Assembly (NCBI GenBank): GCA_023974075.1
Contig: CM043800.1
Location: 13,012,288-13,076,287, forward strand
DNA length: 64,000 bases
Direction of reading: 5' to 3'
Source: Chaenocephalus aceratus
Lineage: Eukaryota > Chordata > Actinopteri > Perciformes > Channichthyidae
Part shown: positions 33,700-46,981 of the stretch, piece after piece
Layout: the number at the start of each line of letters is the position of its first letter
Position numbering within the stretch: the first letter of the stretch is position 1
Notes under the pieces: generated by a model
What the model was told of the DNA's origin: nothing
Database searches by the model: none
Seen by the model: the letters and a program-made list of their open reading frames with translations, nothing else
Position numbers and translations under genes: made by a program

Positions 33700-35507
33700 G
33701 TGCTAATTTGCCTCCATTTCCGCATCAGACATATGAACATTGGATAAAAGCCAGGTTCAAAATGCCTTTTTTCATTTAGTTTAAATGTTATGGCAATGTT
33801 TTTACAGAGGGGATTTTGGATTCACATCATACATAATCAATAAATACTGCATATTCTATATTTTAGGAATACAATCTTGTATCAATCAGGCATCAAGCAA
33901 CAAATCGCAACAACGTTTTTAGCACGTTTTCCAACACCGTATATTGCGTTGGTTTATTGGAATTATCCGGCACAATGTTGGACAATGTATTTTTGTTTGT
34001 TTTTAAATATGGGGATTTTAAAATATTTACTGTTAAATCCCATACATACAACACACTGAAACAATATGAAATACATATTATGAATCACCTTGGAACCTCT
34101 CCAGTTGGTTTCTCTCAACAATTGTTTTTTGTATAACATATTTGGGAAATTCTGTGTAAAAATGTGCAAATGAGGACTTATCTAATGTTTTTATGTCTGG
34201 AGGTATACAGACATAACATACTAGGTTATTAACATAAACACCTTAAAGAGTTTTTTATTTCTTCACAAATCCGAAAGATATTATGTAATAGTTTTAAATT
34301 CAGAAAATGTACCAGTTCATGAAAAAAAAGTGTTTTTACCCAGGTGTCTCACCTTAACAAATAATACAATAGGGCTGCTCAAACATTACAAATATTTACA
34401 TATTTCCAAATATTTTAGTATTAAGTACCAGCTGTGACTCACAGAAGCATTCTTCGCTATGCTTTTGTGCTCCATTCACTTTACCTGTAAAGTCAAAGTG
34501 AGTCATAGCATTGACACCCCCGGCCCACACACACACACACACACCCTCCCACCCATCACTGGCCCCCAGCCCCCATAGACAGTCTGTGGGCAAACTAGAA
34601 ATTATTCATACGGCTTCCCACACAGGAGTGGGTGTCCTGTATCAGCCTGTGCGCTCCGCTGCCTGTCTGTTATCACCTGCAATTGAGGTAATCCACAGCA
34701 CTATTATACTGCAGCTTATTGAACAGGAGAAAATAGCTGCCTTCTGCACCAGCACCACCCCCTCCTCCCCCACGGCAACACCCCCACATGCTCCGTCACA
34801 GCTGAATCATACTAGAAAGTTGACACCTACCAGACCAACAAACTCTCAGCAGACATTTAGCACATTGACTCATGTGTGTATACACATAGATGCACGCACA
34901 GTAGAAAGCTGAACTAGAGTTAAACATATTTCATATTTCGTATCATAGGACACACGTTTATAAGATTGTATCACCGAGAACACGGTGTGTGTTTAAATTA
35001 AGTTTTTTTAATATTTTGCTATATTTCACTATTAAAAATCTATAATTGGTAGTATAATCTTGCATTACATTTTGTAAGCAGCAAAATGTACCTTTAGTAT
35101 CAAAAGTGACTATTGTGCTAATGTTCAGGTTTCTTGTCATATTGTAAAATTGTATTTTGTTTTTCTTTTCTGGCATGTTTACCTGCTTTAATGTTCAAAA
35201 AGCTCTTTAATTTTCTCAAACTGCCTGTGCTGCAGCACCTCTTTTCACCCTCTGTCTGAAACCAGAGCCCAGTCTGCTCTGATTGGTTAGCTTGCCGGCT
35301 CGTTGTGATTGGTCATACACTTAGAGATGTCCCGTCCAGCCTATCGTGTAAAATGTGTTCGAGCGATAGCCAACAGAAGTGCGAGTGTTACGCAAGTAAA
35401 CAATGTTCTACAATGGAGGTCTTTCTGGCAATGGGGGAATGTGTGGGAGAGAAACTCCCTCTGCAGGGAATTATTTGTCTCTGCAGACCATTTACATGCA
35501 CTTACAC

Positions 35508-35766
35508 ATATAATAATAATAATAATAATAATAATCCTTATATTTATTATAGCGCTTTTTCAATGACTCTCAAAGCGCTCCTTACAAATACACATTACAC
35601 ATACATACATACATGTAATGGTCATGTACTGTGGACAATACCCACAGGAGCAAATGCAGGTGAAGTGTCTAGCCCAAGGACACAACGGCTTTACAGACGC
35701 AGCGCCGGCGGGTTTCGCCCCCTTGATCTGATAATCAATCCACAGCGCACTGCGCCACACCGCCCA
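35508..35766 (-). mobile_element. tRNA-headed SINE (second copy)
   Basis: Same as 4449-4701 with two additional TAA units in its tail, a normal place for microsatellite variation. Confidence 0.7.
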
Positions 35767-37850
35767 TCTTCACACCTCGAAGTCATCAAGGCGCTTTACA
35801 TGTACACATTGATATCATACATGTACTGTGGACAATACCCACAGCTATAGCACACTACGGGAAAGGGAAACCCCAAAAAAGCATAATAGGGCGTTTTTAA
35901 AGCTACAAGTTACAGCTACCATCAAATGTAGCTTTACATTTTGGAGTAAACGTACTTTTACAAATGTAGATTTAATGTAAGTTTAACAATATTTAGGCAG
36001 TTGAATTTTTTTTGATTACATTTACATTATGTCATTTGGGACATCTGTAAGATAACCTTTCTTAGATAAAAAATACTTTTTCAAGAGTTGCACTGACAAA
36101 CTGATTTGAATCAAACTTAACTTAATATCCAATGTTCACAATGAAACAAAGTAGTTTCAGACTGACAACTCTACAATAAAAAAGCATTTCAGTGGGTTTA
36201 ATAATTCAACATACTAAGTTGCAAAATTCACACAAATACCCATGCTCCCACAGCCTCTCATGTTGCCACGGGGGCCAGAGAGTGCATTGTACCGGGAATT
36301 GTCAACATTCCCATGATGAGCCTGCAGGCCCTGCGGTCCGAGGAGGTGTCGAGACGAGGTGGGGGCCAAAATTGATTGTAAATGCTGAATTATTCAACCG
36401 AGCCCTCCACCATTTGAGTGAGTTTCTTCGGTTACGTTGAGAAGAGCTTTCATAGCAAAACAGGAGAAGATTATCTTCCACAGGCCCCCGTGGAGGCCCT
36501 GAACGCCTCTCATTAACGAGACAAAGCATCTACAGCCCAGACACACTGACACAAATGTACACACACACAGAGAAATTCTGACACACGGACACGCATGCCA
36601 AAAGTGCTGCTGACATTGATATCTGATAGCTGTACACATACAATGGCCAGCATCCAAATCACACAGGATTAAAATAACAGGGGAAAAAATTAAATGAGCG
36701 TGAAACGGCTAAATTATCCCATATTTAGGTTGTTATTGAGAATTACAAGTCTTTCAACACTAATCCCTTGAAATACATAAAACGCTCATCAAAGTGTTGC
36801 TACTTTGATATGCTCCATTCATCCAAGTGTAACTGAGAAGCCATCCTCTCACTTGAACAGCAGATACATTTTCAAAGAACAAAAACCAAAAAAAAGAAGA
36901 AAAAAAAGGCGAGCAAGAGATGACAGCTAATCCTTGGCCTTAAGCTTTTAAAATATCCTGAAAAATAAAAAGTCCTTGTAATGTCTGCATTTACATATTT
37001 ACAAGATTCCCAGAGCGGTCTCTGCGCAGTTATTGATAAAAATACTTAAAAAGAGACATCGTGAACTCTACCAGTCAGTTCAAGGCGCAACATTTGTTCT
37101 ACTTATTTAAATATGGTTTCATTCTGCCATCAATCACAGCATGTGCTTCATTACGAATAAAATGAGCATGGGCTCGATAAAAGTAATTAAATATAAATGC
37201 CTCTGTTTTACAGTGTCGTGGACCTGTTGATACAATTCAGCCTGACTCCAATTACGGAAAATCCCTATGACCTCATGGCCCATAATAAATCTATCTGATC
37301 ACATTAAACGGAGGCATGGAGCGACTGAGGCATTCAATGTAATGTACTCAGTGTGGACAAAATGAGAAGGGTTGGGATGCCAGAGATATGAGTGCAGAAC
37401 CGCAGGAAACCCTAGCTTGGCGTTGCAGGCCCTTTGGCCCGGGCTATCATTAAAAGAGTCGTTGAAATTTTAATTCTCTGATCACATTAAGTGCTGTGGG
37501 AAGACAACTAACTCTGCAGCACAGATCTTGGTGGTGTCGTCTCTTCCTGCAGAGAGATATAAAGGTCCTGCGGTATAAGGACACTCGCTCTTTTTTGGGT
37601 GCTGGTGTCTTATGAGGGATTCCGTTACACCTTTGCATAAGATGATGGGTGTGTGTGTGACAGCTCGTTTCACCACCCGGACATCCTCGCTGTCCCGCAC
37701 ATCTCTTAGCAGCATGAAATCAAACAGGTGGCAGGTCACCCGATGGAGATGCGCACACTGGTGTATCACTACACTTATGTAAACCATCAATCCATTTGTC
37801 TTTTAACCTGAGCCCTGAATCAATCCCTCAGATCTACATGCCTTCCTTAA

Positions 37851-39916
37851 AGAGCCTGTGACAGCATCCCAACAACTGTTTTGCAATGAAATATTGGGCT
37901 ACTAGTCATCTCGAACCGTCAGTTTAAAAAAGAAAAAGCGATACCGTTCCGTTAAATATCAATAATTTCGAACATCGTGGGAAATTCCTTCGACTCATTT
38001 TGAAGTTTTGGGGGAAGCCGGAAGTGACGTCAATGCGGGAACGCTTCGAGAGCCAAACACGGACAAAGTGTGTTGTCATGCGTAGAAATGGTGAATTACT
38101 GAGTTTAGGCACGTTAATAACGTTTTAATGAAGTTGACTACAGTATATTCATATCTGTCAGTGCTTTCATGTCAATTCGGCGACATAAACATAAATGATC
38201 GTGGTGAAGATGATGATTACATTAGGATTACAAATCGGGAGTGAGAGCTGCTGAATTTCCTCCCGTCGGATGTGATATAAAAACAAATCGATTATTCTTG
38301 TAGTTGTAAACTCAAGTGGATGAAACTACATTTATTAGTGCTTTCATGTCAATTCGGCGAACATATGATACATTAAATGATCGTTTGTTTGAGCCGGTCT
38401 GCATTTCCTGATGAGAAAACAAACCGATGCTTTCTGTAGTTGTAGTACACCAACAACATGGATTAAACGTGTGGTTTTGTTGCCACAATGTTGGGGAAAT
38501 TAATGGATAAAATGCACGGATTATTATTATTATTCCCAATCCGATCGGGACACTAGGTCCACCGTTTCCCCGCAGCGAGGCTCCCCCCGTTGACAGTTTA
38601 CGTGGGCTGGGTGCAGTGGCGGACTGGCCATCGGGACGAATACCGATGGGCCGGTACCGAAGTGGGCCGGTCGGATAAGTCACTAGCACATCCCCCATAG
38701 GCGGCGCGTGAGGCTCAGGTTTGAGAAGGCTAAATAACTTACTTTCCCTGACGCTGCCCGCCTCCGGCGTCTATAGAAAAGAGATCAACTCAGTGTGCGG
38801 AGTTTAAATCTCTCAAGTCATATTACAGGATAAAAGAAATACAGTTTAAACTGCCGTATGCAGAGAAGACGCCGACGTGTCGCACTTATCATTCATATTA
38901 CATCATCAATCAGATCATCGATCATATAATATCATAATATATCATATATTTCCTGATCTGAGTCAGCTTCTCCAGCCTCATCTGGCCGTGCAACACTCAC
39001 AGTGTCACAGACTGTATGCAGAAGTATTATTTTAAGCAACACATTATGTTGACGAAACACTAGAGTAAAATGTAATTAAAGTCAGATCCACTCGTGTCTT
39101 AGACGTGAACGCGCTCTCAGCTGGAGAGAGAAACCCTGGCTTGATTTACCGAGTTGATAACCAGCGTCGTAGGACCGCTTAGCGAGATCTCGTTTGTTAG
39201 TTTGTTGTTGTTAGTTTGTTTGTTACTCAAACATATCCAGGGTCTGTTGAACTGGCTTCGTAGCACACAGGGCACAGGTGGCTAGCAGCGCTAAGGTCAA
39301 AGACACAGACATTATACATTATATTTGTATTTTACCAGGATGCAGTGACACAAATATTTACATATTTACATTGACTATCTACAGCACCCGCCGCCCCTGA
39401 CATCCGTTGACAATTTACTAGCGGGTACCGACGTGGGCCGGTTGAGAGTCCCGGGATGATTTGTAGTCCCATTCCACCACTGGCTACATGACCATATGAT
39501 CGCCCATATTGACGCACCTCATTCCTGAACTTCTAACAGATACAACATAAACCGATCCTTCAGCCTCATATGAGCTCTCAGACACGTTCAACATTAACCT
39601 GTCATCGCTGTCTGAGCTTGCTGCTGTGTGCGCCGTCGTGCGTTTACATCTGACTGTATATATATAAAGGTTTACAAGCAGATGCTGGGATCCTGAACGG
39701 TGCAGCTGGAGCGCTGTGCCCGCAATGACGTCACCCATCATTTGGCGGGACTTGAAGAATCCGCGAGAAGATCCAGACAATTGTCAACATTGAAGGCAGA
39801 TTAATGGTTATCAAAGTACAAATATCCAAAATCAGTTCAGTAACGGTTTTCAAGGGGACAATATGTACTCAAATTGATGGGTTTGGATGATGGGGGAAAA
39901 CCGTGTCACAGGCTCT
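37851..39916. mobile_element. Kolobok-like DNA element, both ends present
   Basis: The 2066-bp element begins agagcctgtgacag and its right end is the complement of agagcctgtgacac. Both ends are flanked by ttaa (37847-37850 and 39917-39920), so 17 bases are inverted in all. TTAA duplication without the usual piggyBac end suggests Kolobok. No transposase is recognised, so it is non-autonomous. A segment at 38614-39482 with weak hAT-like ends may be nested inside. Confidence 0.7.
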
Positions 39917-40000
39917 TTAAGTCTGAATACATTTCCAAACTGACACCAAACCCATCCTTAACTGTAAAACCATTCTAAAATCTATGATCTACACTGTAAC
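39159..40000. other. 842-bp segment present only in copy 2 of the long repeat
   Basis: Copy 1 joins gagttgat (8115) directly to atttttggctg (8116). Here 842 bases intervene and include the right end of the Kolobok-like element, so they were lost from copy 1 rather than gained here. The junction has no target duplication. Confidence 0.85.
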
Positions 40001-40285
40001 ATTTTTGGCTGTAAATGCACAGTAAATTACTGGCTACTAGTTGCATGGATTTCACAGTAATTTACTGTAAATATTTTACAGTAAATTAGAATAAAAGTAC
40101 ACCTACATACTGTGACTTTACAGTTGCCATGCCCATGGAAGTACTGTGATATATAGCAGTACAGAGCTGTGGTATTATGGTACCTTGCTGTACATAAATT
40201 ACAGTAATTACCTGTATTTCCACACTTTTACTGTAAAAGTAATGCAACACAGTAGCCAGTAAATATAAAAACGTAAATAATACTA
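40001..40285. repeat. Dispersed palindromic TTTACAGTAAA repeat (second copy)
   Basis: Same as 8116-8400, with one base change near 40154. Confidence 0.5.
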
Positions 40286-40785
40286 TAATATATTGTAAAT
40301 TTGACTAGTTAACTGGGATTTTACCATACACAATTGAATCTGCTCAATCAACAAATAAAAACAAATAAAATACCCATTTTAACTTGTTATTCCTCCATTC
40401 AAGTGCACAGTACATTTCACATGAAACTTTCTACAGACTGTGAGTGACTTACATTAGTCCTGGACATGTCTACAAAGACATCCACTCGAAGTCGAGGAGT
40501 TTTCTAAAGAATGTGCTGACATGGGGATTTATAACGCCACGCTTCTTCTTGGCTTTTGTGCTCGTCTCAGGGTTAATGCCCAGGAAGCACCTGAAAACAA
40601 TAACCCAAGACAACAACTTTCAATGTTACATAGATGTATATGTTGCATCGTTTATTTTAAGGCACATGCAGCGGTGCCCCTTTCAATTTAAGTAAAACCT
40701 GCACCTTTTTTCGACGTTTCCCGCTCTTCTTTGGACAGGGGCAGCCTTTGGTTTTGCATGCGTCTCAAATTGGTCGCAACACAGC

Positions 40786-43336
40786 AATGTGAAACCTGGG
40801 ATGAGAGAAAAAACACATTAACATATACACATTTCAAATGTTAGAAGAAAAAATATCAGGGACAATAATGTCGCAGTCGGTGCAACAGACAACACCAGCA
40901 GAGTTTCCGTCTTTGCCGGTCAACGTCTCCGTTAAAGTTGAAATCTTCCGGACAAAATGAGAAAAGTGCCGGCCAAAGGTCTTCTTTGTTATGTTGAGCA
41001 TTAAAACAAATTGATAACGACTCTAATATTAAACAAACTAATTATAGTAGATTAACTCAATCTAATCGATAGATTTATGATTCGAAAATTATAAAAGTAG
41101 TGTAGACATGTGGAGATTATCTGACTGAACACAACGTGATCCGTCTGTTAAATGTGTGTCAATCCTATGGAGAAATTGCATTGCTTTTTTGTCGAGGGAA
41201 CCGGAAGGACACAGACACGAACCTTGTTTTTTTCACCCTACCCTCCATTCAACATACTTTGGTTAGAAACACATCAGTTTCTCTTGAAACGTTATTGACA
41301 ATGCATTTTTCATTGTATCGGAATATATTTTGTTGGAGAAGGTGAAGCATTTAACTGAAAACAGATATTTCCCTCGGAGGTTGGTGGAGACCAAAACAGA
41401 GTGACTATTTCACAGTGTCTTCTAGATGTGTATTACTGACACATAAGACTGCTTTGATTCTGCCAATATATGTATAAGTATTAATCCTTATTGTAAATGA
41501 AATCAAAGAAAATGGCTTCTTGAAAGAATTCCAAACATAGAAAATATGCTTATGAAGGGTTTTCCCTTATCTGTCTATTATTGTAACGACATGTGGTCCT
41601 ATCACAGAGCTATTCAGAACAGCCATTCAGACTCACAGTTTGAGGCAGTAGAGATATTTTAGGAGTGCGTTTTATGGACACATTTGTCTTAAACTGATCA
41701 AACAGCAAGAAATAAAACACGTCTTCTTATTCACACTCATTTGCAATACATTGAATTACTAGGTCCAGGTCACGCAGATACACAGCCCTTTTAACGTCCA
41801 CTCTGACCTCATCAGTAATTACAGGTCATGCATTATGGAAATTGGTTTTGTGTGTGTGTGACAGGGTCAGTTATGTCAATATTGTAGATGTTTTATCATT
41901 TGAGGTCTATAGGGAAGCCTGTAGGGAAGCCAAAATAAAGGTTTTGGTTTTATAAAAAAGGGAAGGTAAACTCCTCTTCGTCCCCATATTCTGCTGACAT
42001 AAAATGATGCTTGGCGACGGCTGCCAAATCAAACATAAACAAATGAAGACCTCCTTACCCTCTGGCAACCCGATGAAAGCGAGACCCACTGAGGTCTGAA
42101 GTTGTGGATACATCGTCCGTAGGAAGAGTTTTTTCTTCGGCCTAATTGATACTAGTTTTATCCTGTTTCAACCCTTTGGGAAGCCAAAGGTGATGTTTTC
42201 TTAAGAGGATCATATAAATAAAGGCTACACAAGGAGAGGACCCCTACCGGCAGAGCATCATGGGAAGGGGCTACAGCAAGAGCCCACACAAGACGCTAAT
42301 CATGACACCAAAAGGTTAAACATGGACATCATGCTTGTGTTAGACTTCCCTCTGACCCTCTGGCAACATGTTTGATTAGATAAAGTATGCTTTGGAAATG
42401 TGCACTGCTGGTTCCTTTGAAATAATAAAAGGGTTGTAGCCTTCACGGGACATGAAATGAGTCAAATAATCAAAAGCACAGGTTGTGTTAGGGCAACATC
42501 ATGAATTATGTAAAAATAGTTTTTCCTTTGTGAAACATTCTGCTGTTAAACAAGACTAAAGGCCTTTGCAGATCAAGTCCATATTTGTCATGAGCGTTTT
42601 CTTTTCTACGGAAACAATTGTTACACACAGAAACGTTATCCACTATGTACGATGAATTTTGTTGAATGTTCAGTATTTTCTCTTGGTTTATAGTCCCAAA
42701 TTAGGTTAAGAAAATAATGAAATAAGCAATAAGCTTTTGTTAAGCTGCCTCCTTACCTAATCTTTGTTTTGCGATCTGTTCCTTCGATCCCCAATTCCAA
42801 GATGTTCTACAATCAAATGTCCTATTCTTTAAATTCTATATCTCTGTTTTTTTACTTTGTTTTTTGTAAAGTGTTTTGTCCTGGGAGATATAATTTATAA
42901 AATTATGTTGAAGCCACTTTGGACGATGATGTCAATTTGGAAGATGATGTTTTCAGAAAAGGTTATTGATAGTATCAGAGTTGGTGTGCAAAGGCGTTAG
43001 AGCTACGCTAGCTGTTGTGTGATGGTGTAGTTTTAGCTAAATGCTAACATCAGCATGATAACATGCACATTCAAAGAATGTTATAACATGTTGGTTTTTA
43101 GTACATGTTTTCCATTATAATGTTCTTCATTTAATTTGAAGGCCTCTTGGAGAATGCAGATCTCCATTAAAGCCATTTCCATGAGTGAAAAATAATGTCT
43201 GTTCCACCAATAGGATTTTGTAAGGTGGTAAGATTGGGAGAATCACCAAAGTGAGTGGGATTTATCCTGAAGGGAACATGAATGTCTGTTCAAAACTGTT
43301 CCAGTCTGACCATGTGGCCATAGAGCCATGATCTAG
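40786..43336. other. Non-coding, mostly single-copy DNA
   Basis: No exon is recognised. At about 42860-42910 a gtaaagtgttttgtcctgg block resembles a decayed LINE/SINE tail, and at about 43000-43080 agctaaatgctaacatcagc is a familiar fish dispersed motif. The remainder shows nothing I can name. Confidence 0.4.
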
Positions 43337-43720
43337 TCAATCAATCAATCAATCAATGTTTATTTATATAGCCCAATATCACAAATGTTACATTTGTCTC
43401 AGTGGACTTCACAGTGTGTACAGAATATCAGTATGACAATACGACACCCTCTGTCCTTAGACCCTCACATCGTACAAGGAAAAACCTCCGGAGATAACCC
43501 CCAGTTTAAAGGGGAACATGGGAGAAACCTCAGGGAGAGCAACAGAGGAAGGATCCCTCTCCCAGGACGGACAGACGTGCAATAGATGCCATGTGTAAAT
43601 CGAAGAGATAATACATTTACAACATAGGTAGTCCAAATGTTTAGAAATGCATGTGTCTATAATAAGAACATGAATCCACGAGGATGTCAACAGTCCTGTG
43701 GGAGCCATCAGGGAAGTAGT
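43337..43720 (+). repeat. (TCAA)n-headed teleost dispersed repeat
   Basis: Five tcaa units lead into tgtttatttatatagcccaa, then a block with gggagaaacctcagggagag and gatccctctcccaggacgga. This is a high-copy fish repeat by its look; I do not assign its class. The right edge is uncertain. Confidence 0.65.
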
Positions 43721-43749
43721 ATGATGAGAGTCAGGAGGACCACAGTGAC

Positions 43750-43942
43750 AGGTTCAGCCACGACTTGAAGTCCTGGACTCAAATCCAGAACTCAGGATAG
43801 AGGATCCAGGACACAGGATCCAAGACTCAGGACTAAGGATTCAGGACTCAGGATCCAGGACTCCGGATCCAGGACTCAGGATCCAGGACACATGACTCAG
43901 GATCCAGGACTCAGGACCGCAGCAACAGGATCAGCCACGACT
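43750..43942. repeat. 14-bp minisatellite rich in GGATCC
   Basis: Units of the type aggactcaggatcc repeat about ten times between 43771 and 43918 with variants. The array is bracketed by caggttcagccacgact and caggatcagccacgact, a longer imperfect repeat. Confidence 0.85.
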
Positions 43943-44925
43943 CAGGATCCCGGCGTAGATAGACACCAAAAAGAAATTTGGGGGAAGCTGGGTTATTCGG
44001 AACATGAGAGTACACAGGTACAGACAGACAGAAGGAAGAAGTAAGGTGTCCCCCGACAGTCTAAGCCTATAGCAGCAAAACTAACGTGTCTACGTACATG
44101 CACTCCCTTAGGATAGGTTGAGGGAAAAGATTAGGAACTAAGATGTATGCGCCACATCTATACCATGAGCGCATTGCTCCTAAAAAGTTTTTTTGGCACT
44201 GACACCATTCAACAGTTGTGCGTCGACTCGGCAGGGATCAAGGCACGTATATGCCTCTCCCTGCTTCCACCGTCTACACACACAACCAATCCAGTGAGTA
44301 CACATAAGGTATATTCCAAGATCTGCTTACCACTATCAATCATAGAGTAACTGTTTGGTGAAGTTTGAAGTAAAACTATTTCCATAGTTACAATACAACT
44401 TTGAAAGTTCACTTATTTGCATCAACAGCTGGGTACAGACTTTTTGAACAGTCCTTTTTAGTTGTTTTTGTAAAAGGTGACAGAAATCTGAAGCTAAATC
44501 TTGCAGCGCTTTTGACCTCTCAGTGGTATTATCTGATTACACTGCTGGCAGCCAAACAATACTACACCACAGAGGAGCCTGGACAGGAGCTAGACATACT
44601 GTAGTGTACACACATTCACTAAGCTCAGCCGGTGAATGCTTTTCTATTCAGTGAAATGCGGCAAATGCAGTGGAACAGTCTGAAAAAGTTGTACCTGTTA
44701 CGGGATACGAATACAGACGAATACAGACTCAATATTAAGTGAAACTTTACATTTACAAGGCTACAAATGGAAACAGTGGCCAACTCATTTTTCTATAGTC
44801 CATTGAGGTAAACTAGAAAGAAGGTAGAATAACTATGCAACAGGTACAATTTATCTGAATAGCTTGTACATTTAAACCAACCATGAATGATAACTAATCA
44901 CAGAAAAAAAAAAAGAGGAAGAAAT
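43943..44925. other. Non-coding stretch
   Basis: Nothing is recognised; open frames up to 67 codons carry no signature. Confidence 0.5.
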
Positions 44926-44985
44926 AGGGCGTCTTTGAGCATTAGGAAAAGCGCTATACAAATCCCATGTATTATTATTGTTAAT
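44926..44985 (+). mobile_element. SINE/LINE tail fragment
   Basis: The segment ttgagcattaggaaaagcgc followed by tatacaaatcccatgtatta resembles the tail of the SINE at 4449-4701 in opposite orientation. No SINE head is visible upstream. Confidence 0.5.
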
Positions 44986-46973
44986 TTTTTGGGGAAGGGT
45001 GACTTAAAGACCCTTTTTTTAATCGAATGAAGAGTATTTTCTTCACCAGATTTATGTTTAACTCTATTTATTACATTTAAATGTGATCAAAATGAAAACA
45101 TTTAAATCCATGGGCAATTGAAACTGGTAACAAAACTGCAACCAAACACTTAAAGCTTTCATTCCATGTGTGAAACAAGAGATTACTGGTAGTAAGTTAG
45201 AAGCTGTTGCTTTAAACATAGAGTCTGGAATGGTTTGCATGTCTTTTATGCTGTACTTATTAGTTGTGCCCATTGTGAAAGTGCATGGCCTAATAACATA
45301 CTGTTCAAGTTCAAGGGGTACATTAGCTAAAATGTGATGTTTAGTGAAAATTTACTTTTCAAAAACTTTTCTAAACATATAAATTATGCATTATAACATA
45401 ATTGTATATGTTTTATGTAATTATGTTTGTAACGAAGGTCATTCAATCATTAACTGGTTTCCCCACTACATCACTTGTCATAACAGTAATAGAGAAGATG
45501 GCCTGCCCCTATGAAAAGAAAGCAAAGGGATTCTGCCTATTTTGCATTTTGAGAATGAGCTAATCTGCACAAAGTTGGCAGCTGAAAAGAGCCAGTGAGT
45601 TTAATCTGACCACAATGACATGTTTGATTGGTCGGAGCTGGGGTGGGTGGTTGCTGTGTAGGGGGATCCCTCTCCTGTGGCAGTGGAGAACAAACATAAA
45701 TCTTCTTCAACAATCTATTTTCCATCATACTTATTCACAGGGGACATCTCAAAGTGGTCTTTACCCTTTCTGTCAATGGCTGCCCTCATCCATCAATTTC
45801 ATAGAGAATTATACCCCAGATCGATGTAGTTCACGACCGCTGAGCATTTGTCGAGGGGTGGTGGATGAAGTGGTGGTGGTGGTGGGGGGGGGGGTGGTTG
45901 GATGGTTGGTTGTATGCACCGCTGCTTGTTCTCAGAGGCCTGATAGCTACTTTTGGTTGGCCACCCGCTGCACATTGCGTAGCCAAGCAAACACACAAGG
46001 ACTCACAAATAATTGGATTAAATGAATGGATGGAGCCATTCTAACAAAAATGTTATTCCACTAGGAGCAAATTAAAAAGCTATGTGAAATGGATCACTGA
46101 AATTATTATGCATAATCACTAGAGCCTCATACACCAGCCGGCAGAGGCCACATCAAACAAGGCTTTTAGTTTGGCAAATGGCATATTTGTTATTAACATG
46201 AAACAAAAGAGCAGGAAAAACACACATCCAAGTCCTTGAGTGCATAGCTGTGCACAGCCTCTTCACTCGTGTCCTCGTTATCTGCCGTTGTCAAAAGTTC
46301 AATTTAAGGGGGAAGGACACACTAATAATGGGTGTGAGGGACTAGGCCCCGTCTGGCCATTATGGAATATGTAGCAATACCATTACACACCCTCTGACAA
46401 AGATATTCAGGCAAGATAATGGAGCTATGAAGAGCTGTAGCACAATGCATAATTGCTCCTTCTGAAACATTGATGAATTAAAATAGGGGGTGGGTGGGAT
46501 CAAATTCATAAATCAAATTACAGTACCTTTGCTTCTGCATGCTTAAACAGTCCGAGGACTCTTTAGGAGTCGCTTTTAAATGGCATGGGGGGGACCTAAA
46601 GTAAATGAAGTAGGCATAATTATGTGTATCTTCTCACTCCAGCATTGTCTCCAATGAATATTTAACAAAGGCGACCATTAGCTACAAACTAATACCGGTT
46701 AAGCCTCAGCAAAACTGAATTATTAAATCTGTCAGCCAATATCCTATTACAGCCTACTTATGAATAGTTGATTTTATTTTGTATAATTGACAAGGCTTAT
46801 CGCACAGTGGGGCCTTCCGTGGCAGCTTGGGTTTTGAGATGCGGGCGATATGTATAGGCCCGTGGTACAAAAGGCCAGCTAGCATCAGGTTCATTTATTG
46901 CGGTTGGTTGGTTTCTTTACAGAAGGGATCTTATGACCTGTCATAACCGCTTTATGAAGCCATGGAAAATAAG
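44986..46973. other. Non-coding, partly conserved-looking DNA
   Basis: A GGT/poly-G tract lies at about 45857-45903. The part 46010-46760 is AT-rich, non-repetitive and rich in TAATTA-like motifs, so it may hold conserved non-coding elements; this is inferred from texture. The 136-codon frame over 45615-46025 runs across the G-rich tract and is probably spurious. Confidence 0.35.
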
Positions 46974-46981
46974 GTAGCGTT

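Larger units (their letters stand above)
31060..40785. repeat. Long direct repeat, copy 2 (pairs with 1-8900)
   Basis: It contains the same features as copy 1 at the offsets given there: DIRS end to 31394, featureless DNA 31395-33258, L2-like remnant 33259-33699, non-coding 33700-35507 with a (CA)n tract near 34526-34544, SINE 35508-35766, non-coding 35767-37846, Kolobok-like element 37851-39916, palindromic repeat 40001-40285 and non-coding 40286-40785. After 40785 the two copies can no longer be compared because copy 1 ends in N. Confidence 0.97.

Noticed and set aside
38614..39482. Possible hAT element nested in the Kolobok-like element (ends cagtggcgga and cagtggtgga)
   Set aside because: Only ten bases are inverted with one mismatch, and the flanking octamers gctgggtg and gctacatg do not match.
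45615..46025. 136-codon frame with a Val/Gly run
   Set aside because: Its middle is a GGT/poly-G tract; no homologous domain is recognisable.
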